18,414 nt of DNA, from the NCBI GenBank assembly GCA_035560555.1, contig DATMZF010000071.1:1-18414 (forward strand). The letters are read 5' to 3'. This document shows positions 7,413 to 13,620 of this stretch, piece after piece; within the stretch, counting starts at the first letter, position 1; the number at the start of each line of letters is the position of its first letter. The notes beneath the pieces were generated by a model. That model saw nothing but the letters and a program-made list of their open reading frames with translations, did not search any database and was not told where the DNA came from. The stretch comes from UBA11090 sp035560555 (GTDB lineage: Bacteria > Spirochaetota > Spirochaetia > Treponematales > Rectinemataceae). The translations under genes and the position numbers were made by a program.

Positions 7413-8287
7413 CCGATTTTCTGTTCGGACCTTTTATAAGGAATGAATTCATGGTGAGAGCCCTGGCCGGAGGGGTCCTCGTATCCCTGTCCTGCGCCGT
7501 CATCGGAACATTCGTGGTACTGCGAGGGCTCGCCTTCATCGGCGACGCCCTCTCCCACGGCGTGCTGCCGGGAGTGGCCATCGCCCTGCTTCTCGGTTTG
7601 CCCGGCCTTGTGGGAGCGGCGGCTGGCAGCCTCGCCATGATACTGGGAATCGGGTATATAACGAGGCGTTCCAACCTCTCCTCGGACACCGCCATCGGAC
7701 TGCTTTTCGTCGGCATGCTTGCCCTCGGCGTGGTCATTGTGTCCCGATCGCGATCCTTTTCGGGAGACCTCATCCGCATACTGTTCGGGGAAGTCCTCGG
7801 CATCTCCTGGGCCGATGTCGGGGGCCAAGCGGCCGCGGCCCTGATGGTATGCGCGGTGGCACTCGTCTGCCGACGCCCCTTCCTCCTCCTCAGCTTCAGC
7901 CCTGAACAGGCGGATGTCTCGGGCTTTCCCTCGAAGCGCTACCACTCAATCATGCTCCTCATGATAGCCCTCACCATCGTCGTATCCTTCAAGACAGTGG
8001 GAACCCTTCTCGTCTTTGGGCTCCTTATCGCGCCGGCGGCATCGGCCGCCCTCTACGCGAAAAAAATCGGCTCGATGATGGCCATGGCCTGGGCTATAGG
8101 CATCTTCTCGATCTACGCGGGCCTCCTCGCGAGCTACCACCTGAACATCGCCGGCGGCGCGTCGATCGCCCTCGCCTCAACCCTGGTCTTCTTCGCCCTC
8201 TTCGCGGGAAAACGTATCACCGCGAGCAGGAAGCTACGATACGCGAAAAGCCTAGGAGCGCGAGCGTCCAAAGCGGGGCTGCCATGA
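7409..8287 (+). CDS. znuB: Zinc ABC transporter permease (ABC-3 family)
   Basis: The 292-residue integral membrane protein has the features of the ABC-3 (ZnuB/TroC) permease family, with about eight hydrophobic segments. The conserved coupling region VVLRGLAFIGDALSHGVLPG lies near residues 36-55, and SFKTVGTLLVFGLLIAPAA is the usual late signature. It would form the membrane channel for the metal delivered by the adjacent lipoprotein and energised by the adjacent ATPase. The start overlaps the lipoprotein stop as ATGA (7409-7412), and its own stop overlaps the ATPase start (8284-8287). The C-terminus carries a basic tail (KRITASRKLRYAKSLGARASK) on the probable cytoplasmic side. It looks full-length and intact. 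Zinc is favoured over manganese only through the binding protein. Confidence 0.9.
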   Translation: MTDFLFGPFIRNEFMVRALAGGVLVSLSCAVIGTFVVLRGLAFIGDALSHGVLPGVAIALLLGLPGLVGAAAGSLAMILGIGYITRRSNLSSDTAIGLLFVGMLALGVVIVSRSRSFSGDLIRILFGEVLGISWADVGGQAAAALMVCAVALVCRRPFLLLSFSPEQADVSGFPSKRYHSIMLLMIALTIVVSFKTVGTLLVFGLLIAPAASAALYAKKIGSMMAMAWAIGIFSIYAGLLASYHLNIAGGASIALASTLVFFALFAGKRITASRKLRYAKSLGARASKAGLP

Positions 8288-9114
8288 GCGAACCAGTTCA
8301 CCCCTGCGGGGGCAAGGGTGGTGGCGGAGTTGAAGCCGTTTCCGCCCGCGGGCTATCGGTAGGATACTCGGGCGATGCCATCCTCTCCAATTTGAGTTTT
8401 TCGCTGCGCCGGGGAGAAACCCTCGCCCTCGTGGGCGCGAATGGCTCGGGAAAATCCACCCTCCTAAAAACCATCGCAGGCCTTCTCCATCCTTTGGGGG
8501 GAGAAGCGCTCGCGCTAGGCGGCCTCCCCCTCGCCAATCCCGTCCGCGTGGCGTATCTCGGTCAGTTTCATCCATCGGGATTCGTGCTTCCGTTACGCGT
8601 TCTGGACATCGTGCGGATGGGAAGATTCGCGGCAAGGGGACTTTTCTCCCGTTTTGAGGCGGAAGATGAAACAGCCGTCCGCGAGGCGATCGAGGCCGTC
8701 GGCATCGCCGATATTGCTAAAGCGCCCCTCAACGAACTTTCAGGCGGTCAGCGACAGCGTGTCTTCATCGCCCAGACCCTCGCGAAGCGCGCCGAACTTC
8801 TCCTTCTCGATGAACCCGAGGCCAACCTCGACGCCGCGTCGCGCGCGGCTACCAGAAGGCTCTTCGCCGATGAAGTAGGCAAGGGGGCCTCGGCGGTGAT
8901 CGCCACCCACGATATCGAGGCCGCCGCGGCCTGCGACTACACCATGCTGCTCGCCCGGCGCGTAGTCGCGTATGGGATATCGGCCGAAGTTCTGCGGACC
9001 GACGCGCTTCTGGATACCTTCGGCGTCATAGGCAGGGCCGAAGGCGAAAAGATCCTCGTCGTCAACAGGGAACATGAACACGACTGCGGAGATGAAAATG
9101 ACGCTCATGCGTAA
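8284..9114 (+). CDS. znuC: Zinc ABC transporter ATP-binding protein
   Basis: The 276-residue ATPase has every ABC motif: Walker A GANGSGKS (51-58), Q-loop Gln94 (YLGQFHP), signature LSGGQRQRV (152-160), Walker B LLLLDEPEANLD with Asp176 and Glu177, and switch His209 (ATHD). It would hydrolyse ATP at the cytoplasmic face of the adjacent permease. There is an unusual N-terminal Gly-rich lead (PCGGKGGGG, 7-15) and a C-terminal tail with His/Cys/Asp (REHEHDCGDENDAHA), which could bind metal. The start overlaps the permease stop as ATGA, giving a binding protein-permease-ATPase order with full translational coupling. No clear terminator follows the gene. Confidence 0.92.
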   Translation: MSEPVHPCGGKGGGGVEAVSARGLSVGYSGDAILSNLSFSLRRGETLALVGANGSGKSTLLKTIAGLLHPLGGEALALGGLPLANPVRVAYLGQFHPSGFVLPLRVLDIVRMGRFAARGLFSRFEAEDETAVREAIEAVGIADIAKAPLNELSGGQRQRVFIAQTLAKRAELLLLDEPEANLDAASRAATRRLFADEVGKGASAVIATHDIEAAAACDYTMLLARRVVAYGISAEVLRTDALLDTFGVIGRAEGEKILVVNREHEHDCGDENDAHA

Positions 9115-9145
9115 GGGCGATTCCCATTTTGCCAGGTTCACCTAG
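9074..9145 (+). other. Possible short ORF overlapping the end of the ATPase gene
   Basis: An ATG at 9074 with AGGG at 9067-9070 opens a 23-codon frame (peptide starts MNTTAEMKMTLMRKG) that overlaps the ATPase C-terminus in another frame and stops at 9143-9145. It could be the start of a lost downstream operon gene or mere chance. No family is recognisable and support is weak. Confidence 0.15.
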
Positions 9146-9174
9146 CTTGCCCCAGGCTTCGACACGATCATTCT

Positions 9175-9282
9175 TCACGGGTTTTCCCATAGCTGGCGCG
9201 GCGGCTCGCTTCCCCTGCCAACGCCAGCGGCGGGGGCTCTTTCAACGAAGCATTGCCTCCTGAGAGGCTCCGAAACCCGTGA
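9175..9282. other. Structured intergenic element (nested inverted repeats)
   Basis: TCACGGGTTT (9175-9184) is perfectly complementary to AAACCCGTGA (9273-9282). Inside lie a second 7-bp pair, GCTGGCG (9192-9198) with CGCCAGC (9222-9228), and a compact hairpin, GCCTC-CTGA-GAGGC (9255-9268). Together these could fold as a three-way junction on either strand. There is no T run, so it is not an obvious terminator. The element lies in the 9115-9409 gap, where no gene was recognised. It does not match a riboswitch class that I know. Confidence 0.3.
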
Positions 9283-9409
9283 CCAGGACAAAGGCGATGG
9301 AAAGCGGGATACAAACCATGATATCATTGAGGCTATGCTCCCTATCCGAAATGACGGCGTCCCGGGCTCGCGCTCAGTTTCTTATTGGCATCCAAAGCGG
9401 GAAGGCGTC

Positions 9410-9523
9410 ATTAGGACCATCGTCATCTATACATCAGCCAGCGGCTTCACGAAAAAATACGCCGAATGGATCGCCCAGGACTTGGGCGCCGATCTCGTCG
9501 CCTGCGCGGAGGGAAAAGCATGA
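9410..9523 (+). pseudogene. Truncated flavodoxin remnant (N-terminal 37 codons)
   Basis: The frame reads RTIVIYTSASGFTKKYAEW and then IAQDLGADLV before stopping at 9521-9523. This is the first beta strand, FMN-phosphate loop (TSASGFTKKYAE) and first helix of a flavodoxin. A complete flavodoxin would continue for another 100-130 residues. The expected initiator position is ATT at 9410, preceded by GGAAGG (9400-9405), so an original ATG may have mutated. A longer in-frame start exists at ATG 9335, but its residues do not resemble a flavodoxin. The stop overlaps the next gene's start as ATGA, and the next gene's ribosome site (GGAGGG, 9508-9513) lies inside the remnant. It may survive only because it carries that site or provides translational coupling. 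Confidence 0.55.
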
Positions 9524-10356
9524 AAATAACGCTGCTCGTGGAAAACACGCCTAAAGACGCTTCCATAAAAGCCGAACATGGCCTTTCCTTTTTCATCGAA
9601 ACCAATGGCAAGAAAATCCTCCTCGACGCGGGACAGCGGAGCCTCTTCCTGGAAAACGCGGCTCTCCTTGGATGCGATATCGCGGGCGTGGACTACGCCG
9701 TTCTCTCCCACGGGCACGGCGACCATTCGGGGGGGCTGGCCGCCTTCAGGGAAGTCAACCCGAACGCTCCTGTCTACATGGCGAGAACGGCGACGCGACG
9801 CTGCTACGTGCGATCCTTCGGGATACTGTACTTCAACGTCGGCATGGACAGGGCCTTTGCCAACGACGAAGGCATCGTCTTTCTGGACGAGGACAGGGAA
9901 CTCAGCTCGGGCGTCCAAGCCGTCGTCAATATTCCGAGGACCTCCGCCTACCTGACGACAAGCTCGAATCTCTACATGAGAAAGGGCTGGCGCTTCGAAC
10001 GCGACGACTTCTCCCATGAGCTCGCCCTCGTGGTCCGCGAAGGCGAAACGGGCGCGACCTGCGTCTTCAGCTCCTGCTCGCACACTGGTCTGCAGAACAT
10101 CATGGGCTGCCTCGCGGGAAAAGGCCTGCTCGGTCCCAGGAATCTGGTCTTCGCCGGCATGCACCTCGTAGACCCCATCGCGAAGAGAGCCGAGAGCGAC
10201 GAGCTTCTCGACCGTTTCGCGAACGACCTCGCGGCCTTTCCCAATACGACCTACTACGCGGGCCACTGCACGGGCCAGGCAGCCTATGAGCGCCTGAAAA
10301 CCAGGCTCGGCGAGCGGGTACAGCCCATGCGCTGCGGGGACCTGTTCGAGGTCTGA
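9520..10356 (+). CDS. MBL-fold metallo-hydrolase (dihydropterin/RFA-P-synthase-like subfamily)
   Basis: The 278-residue cytoplasmic protein is a metallo-beta-lactamase-fold enzyme. The metal motif is HGHGDH (His64, His66, Asp68, His69), with further candidate ligands His188 (CSHTGLQNI), His215 (FAGMHL) and His249 (YAGHCTG). The segment RDDFSHELALVV is typical of the subfamily often annotated as 7,8-dihydropterin-6-methyl-4-(beta-D-ribofuranosyl)aminobenzene-5'-phosphate synthase-like. The exact reaction of bacterial members is mostly unknown. I chose the ATG at 9520 because GGAGGG (9508-9513) lies six bases upstream and the protein begins MKITLLVEN, as in homologues. It overlaps the flavodoxin remnant by ATGA. 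MBL and flavodoxin domains are fused in flavodiiron proteins, but this MBL belongs to a different subfamily, so the neighbourhood is probably not functional evidence. Confidence 0.85.
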   Translation: MKITLLVENTPKDASIKAEHGLSFFIETNGKKILLDAGQRSLFLENAALLGCDIAGVDYAVLSHGHGDHSGGLAAFREVNPNAPVYMARTATRRCYVRSFGILYFNVGMDRAFANDEGIVFLDEDRELSSGVQAVVNIPRTSAYLTTSSNLYMRKGWRFERDDFSHELALVVREGETGATCVFSSCSHTGLQNIMGCLAGKGLLGPRNLVFAGMHLVDPIAKRAESDELLDRFANDLAAFPNTTYYAGHCTGQAAYERLKTRLGERVQPMRCGDLFEV

Positions 10357-10400
10357 ATACCCCGGCCTCGCCCCTCCTCATCGGAGAGGAAAAGCCGATA

Positions 10401-10429
10401 TTGAGAACGCGCGCGATCGGTGCGATACT
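10401..10429 (+). promoter_or_regulatory. Sigma-70-like promoter of the lipase-like gene
   Basis: TTGAGA (10401-10406) and GATACT (10424-10429) are separated by 17 bases. The predicted transcription start, about seven bases after the -10, coincides with the ATG at 10436. No Shine-Dalgarno sequence is visible before that ATG, so a leaderless mRNA is predicted. Confidence 0.45.
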
Positions 10430-10435
10430 TCGTTT

Positions 10436-11380
10436 ATGAGAAACCGACGCGGACTTTTCGTCTTTTCGACGGTTCTTATGTTCTTCTTCGCGCTTGTCTC
10501 GATTTCGGCGGCTGACGCGCCCAACGTCTCGAACGATCAGGATCTGAAAGGCTCGGGCTTCGACATCACCACCGACGAACTCATCGAATTGCTGAGCTTC
10601 CAGCGCTCGGTCCGCCTCGATCCGGATTCGAAGATACTATCGGATTGGGATTCGAGGCTGGAGAGACTAACCTTGCGGGAGCTGGAGAGAAGCGAAAACC
10701 GTTACGCGTACGCGGTGGATCCGCTTCGGCACAGGCAGATCATCGCCATCCGGGGGACGGCGAATCTCATGAACGCGCTGCTCGACGTGGAGTACTGGAA
10801 ACGGGAAAGTCCGGAACTCGGGATCATGTTGCATCATGGATTCGAGGTCGCCGCCTCGATCGTCTTCAACGATGTCAAACAATACCTGAGAAGCGATCTT
10901 CCCATCGTCGTCTGCGGCCATTCGCTCGGGGCCGCGGAATCGATCATCGTCGGCATGTTCCTGACGAAGGCGGGATATGACGTCGAAAAAATCGTCGCTT
11001 CGGGGCCGCCCAAGGTTACCGACGCCGAAGGCTGGCTGGCATTCAAGTCCCTGCCCGTCGTGCGCGTCACCGCGGCCTTCGATCCCGTGCCTTTCCTGCC
11101 GCCGGCCAGCCTGTACAGGAAAGCTCCCTTCGAGCAGGGCGGCCCTCTCCTGATGCTGCTGGATGGGCCTTACATGACGATAGCCCAACCTGGGTTCTAC
11201 GACGCGATGAGCGCGGCTTTCCGCGAAGCCAAAAAGGTTTCGGAGCATTTCGACATCGTCGATCACCGGGTTTGGACCTATCTCGCGAGAGCGGAGGAGA
11301 AGCGGCAGTCCGTCACCTTCGTGCCTTTCCAGGAATGGCAGGCCTTCGCCAAACCGAGGGATATTAAAACTTCACCTTGA
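10436..11380 (+). CDS. Secreted class 3 lipase-like alpha/beta hydrolase
   Basis: The 314-residue protein begins with a signal peptide (MRNRR, hydrophobic 7-25, probable cleavage after ISAADA), so it should be exported. The mature part resembles the Lipase_3 family of alpha/beta hydrolases. The oxyanion region is IIAIRGTAN (102-110) and the nucleophile elbow is CGHSLGAAES with Ser163. The probable acid is Asp216 (AAFDPVPFLPP) and the probable base His277 (DIVDHRVWTYL), which makes a complete Ser-Asp-His triad. SGPPKVTD is the usual strand after the elbow. It would hydrolyse ester or acylglycerol substrates in the periplasm or outside the cell. The chain has the expected length. It is a single gene between the MBL hydrolase and a convergent stress-protein gene, with no partner to suggest a substrate. 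Confidence 0.8.
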   Translation: MRNRRGLFVFSTVLMFFFALVSISAADAPNVSNDQDLKGSGFDITTDELIELLSFQRSVRLDPDSKILSDWDSRLERLTLRELERSENRYAYAVDPLRHRQIIAIRGTANLMNALLDVEYWKRESPELGIMLHHGFEVAASIVFNDVKQYLRSDLPIVVCGHSLGAAESIIVGMFLTKAGYDVEKIVASGPPKVTDAEGWLAFKSLPVVRVTAAFDPVPFLPPASLYRKAPFEQGGPLLMLLDGPYMTIAQPGFYDAMSAAFREAKKVSEHFDIVDHRVWTYLARAEEKRQSVTFVPFQEWQAFAKPRDIKTSP

Positions 11381-11400
11381 ATCCCAACCTGGCGACTTTC

Positions 11401-12294
11401 CTACCGCGCCCCGGGCACGAGGAGGGCCGGTAGCCTGGTCGCGGCGATGATGCGGACGGCGGCGCTTTCCGCCCAAAACGCCTGGCTTCCCGCGCGGCCG
11501 TGCTTCCCTAGCGCGATCATATCCGAGCCGCGTTCCGCGGCCACGCGGGCGAGCTGCCGCGCGGGATCGCCGCGGCGCCGTATCGCGCTCGACGCTATGC
11601 CTTTCGCCGCGAGCCTCCTCGCTCTCTCGCACACATACAGATCGGCCTCTTCCTCGGCGAGCCGCAGCGCTTCCCTGCTGGCCGAGGGAGAGAATAGCCC
11701 CGACGCTCGCCCGGGACCCTTGAGCGTCGACCGGGTGGGCACCACGGTGGCCACATCCACGGCCGCGCCCGTGGCCGCCGCGAATTCCTCGACGAGGGAA
11801 AAGGACTGTTCGTGTTCGGGCTTGCCGTCGAGCGCCAGGAGAATGCGCGCGAAAGGCGCGTTCGGCGGGGAATCCGACCGCATAAGAAGGACAGGAGCTG
11901 TCTGGTGCCTCATGATCCGCTCGCCAATGGCGCCCTCGAAGAGGCGCCATAGCCCGCCCTTCCCGTGGACGCAGAGCACGACGAGGTCCTGGGAGAGTTC
12001 CGAAGCGTGTTCGGCGAGGCTCCGCGGCACATCGGCGACCTGCGCGACGTGGACATGGCGCTCCACGCGGGCGTCCGCCGGAAAGGCGCGGCCCGCGACA
12101 TTGTCCAGGTATTCGATGGCTTCGCGCTCATCGCCCAGGTGTCGCTCCCCGTGAATCTCTCGCGGGGCGTCCGCCTCAAGAAGATGAATGAGCGTCACCG
12201 TGGAATCGAAGGCGCGCCTGAGCGCCTCGACCGTCGGCAAGGATGTTTCGGCCGCGACGGAACCGTCGAGCGGCACGAGAATAGTGGAAAACAT
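11401..12294 (-). CDS. Tandem-domain universal stress protein (UspA family)
   Basis: The 297-residue protein has two Usp domains. Domain 1 (1-140) starts MFSTILVPLDGS and includes LVVLCVHGKGGLWRLFEGAI. Domain 2 (about 148-297) starts ARILLALDGKPEHEQS and includes DMIALGKHGRAGSQAF. Both have the expected ATP-loop position, but neither is canonical. Domain 1 keeps G-2x-G-9x-G and then has Glu in place of Ser/Thr. Domain 2 has Glu in place of the third Gly. ATP binding may be altered. The gene starts two bases after the NRAMP transporter stop, and the ribosome site GGAGG lies inside the end of that gene, so the two are translationally linked. The open frame upstream of the chosen start overlaps the transporter and is a shadow. 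Proteins of this layout commonly accompany transporters as regulators or stress factors. Confidence 0.85.
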   Translation of the reverse strand: MFSTILVPLDGSVAAETSLPTVEALRRAFDSTVTLIHLLEADAPREIHGERHLGDEREAIEYLDNVAGRAFPADARVERHVHVAQVADVPRSLAEHASELSQDLVVLCVHGKGGLWRLFEGAIGERIMRHQTAPVLLMRSDSPPNAPFARILLALDGKPEHEQSFSLVEEFAAATGAAVDVATVVPTRSTLKGPGRASGLFSPSASREALRLAEEEADLYVCERARRLAAKGIASSAIRRRGDPARQLARVAAERGSDMIALGKHGRAGSQAFWAESAAVRIIAATRLPALLVPGAR

Positions 12295-12296
12295 GC

Positions 12297-13583
12297 TCAA
12301 CCTCCCGCCACGAATGTGTTGAAGATGAGGAAAACGTTCAAGGAAATGATGACCGCCGCGACGATCCCGATGGCGACCTTTGTGGCGGGTCCGTTGACGA
12401 GGTCGCCCATTTTCTTCTTGTCGTTGGTGAACAGAATCAGGGGCACGACGGCGAGAGGCAGGCAGAAGCTCAAGACGACCTGGCTCAGAACGAGCGTCTG
12501 CGTCGGGTCGAATCCGATCGCTATGACGATGAGCGAGGGCACCACGGTGACGAGGCGCCGTATCCAGATGGGGATGTCCTTCTGGATGAAGCCTTGGATG
12601 ATGATCTGGCCGGCCTGCGTGCCCACCGTCGATGAGGAGAGGCCCGAGGCGAGGAGGGAAATGCCGAACACCGTGCTCGCCGCCCGACCGAGCAGGGGCT
12701 CCAGGGTTTTGTGGGCCTGTTCGAGCGTGCCGACGCCGCTCGCGCCATGGAGGAAGAAGGTTCCTGCCGCCACGATGAGCATGGCGGCGTTGATGAGGCC
12801 TGCCATGCCCATCGCGAAGACGACGTCGATGATCTCGAAACGGTAGAGGCGCTTGCGCTGGGCTGGACTGTGGGGTATGCGTCCCTGGGTGAGGGCTGAG
12901 TGCAGGAATATGGCGTGGGGAATCACGGTCGCGCCCAGGATGCCCGCCCCTAGAACGACGCTCTGGCGTCCGCTGAAGAGGGGAATGAAGGCGTGCGGAA
13001 GAACGTCGGCCCAGATCGGCTTTACGAGTATGAGTTCTGTCATATAGCAGAGCGAGATGACGCCGACGAAAACGGCGATCGCGGCCTCGAGGGGACGGAA
13101 TCCGAATCTCTGAAGCGCGAGTATGGCGAAGGTGCAGAGAGCGGTCAGGATTCCGGCTATCCAGAGCGGCATACCGAAAAGAAGGTTGAAGGCGACCGCC
13201 GCGCCGAGAAACTCGGCGAGATCGGTGGCCATGGCCGCCAGCTCCATCACGATCCACAGGGCGTAGGCGACCGGCTTCGGAAAGGATTGTCCGCAGTGCT
13301 CGGCCAGATTCTTTCCCGTGGCGATGCCGAGTTTCGCGGAAAGCGTCTGGATGAGCATGGCCATGAGATTGCTCGCGAAGATGACCCAAAGGAGCATGTA
13401 GCAGAATTTAGCTCCCGCCTGGATGTTCGTCGCGAAATTGCCCGGATCGACATAGGCGATGCTCGCGATGATGGCAGGGCCGAGGAAGGGCAGGATCCTT
13501 TTGATCCGCCCACCCTTCGTTCCGCCGTCCAGGGTTTCCTGGGCTTGCGCTATCGTCTTCTGGTCCATCGCCGATGAAGACAT
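12297..13583 (-). CDS. NRAMP-family divalent metal transporter with an atypical TM6 site
   Basis: The 428-residue integral membrane protein has the NRAMP (MntH) fold of about 11 transmembrane segments. These proteins take up Mn2+, Fe2+ and related ions with protons. TM1 holds the conserved YVDPGNFATN (Asp46, Asn49). TM3 contains MELAAMATDLAEFLGAAVAF, characteristic of bacterial MntH. TM6 reads GATVIPHAIFLHSALTQ. The canonical metal-binding Met of A-x-x-M-P-H is Ile221 here. In known structures this Met helps to select transition metals over Ca and Mg, so specificity may differ. The start ATG at 13583 is preceded by AGGGAG, about five bases away. Codons continue into the Usp gene with a two-base gap. 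The upstream neighbour is the glucan phosphorylase (37 bp gap). No Mn riboswitch was seen. Confidence 0.88.
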   Translation of the reverse strand: MSSSAMDQKTIAQAQETLDGGTKGGRIKRILPFLGPAIIASIAYVDPGNFATNIQAGAKFCYMLLWVIFASNLMAMLIQTLSAKLGIATGKNLAEHCGQSFPKPVAYALWIVMELAAMATDLAEFLGAAVAFNLLFGMPLWIAGILTALCTFAILALQRFGFRPLEAAIAVFVGVISLCYMTELILVKPIWADVLPHAFIPLFSGRQSVVLGAGILGATVIPHAIFLHSALTQGRIPHSPAQRKRLYRFEIIDVVFAMGMAGLINAAMLIVAAGTFFLHGASGVGTLEQAHKTLEPLLGRAASTVFGISLLASGLSSSTVGTQAGQIIIQGFIQKDIPIWIRRLVTVVPSLIVIAIGFDPTQTLVLSQVVLSFCLPLAVVPLILFTNDKKKMGDLVNGPATKVAIGIVAAVIISLNVFLIFNTFVAGG

Positions 13584-13620
13584 GGGATCTCCCTTTTATC
13601 GCTTCGTCGCTACATGGTTA

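Noticed and set aside
9255..9282. TPP riboswitch (CTGAGA within 9260-9265)
   Set aside because: The short CTGAGA match is part of a simple hairpin. The second conserved TPP core and the expected helices are missing, and no thiamine gene follows.
11381..11400. Bidirectional terminator between the convergent lipase and Usp genes
   Set aside because: Only 19-20 bases separate the stops, and no stem-loop with a T run could be found in or around them.
12295..13389. N-terminal extension of the Usp gene
   Set aside because: The open frame runs antiparallel in register through the NRAMP gene on the same strand but in another frame. The ATG at 12294 with GGAGG starts a standard Usp domain.
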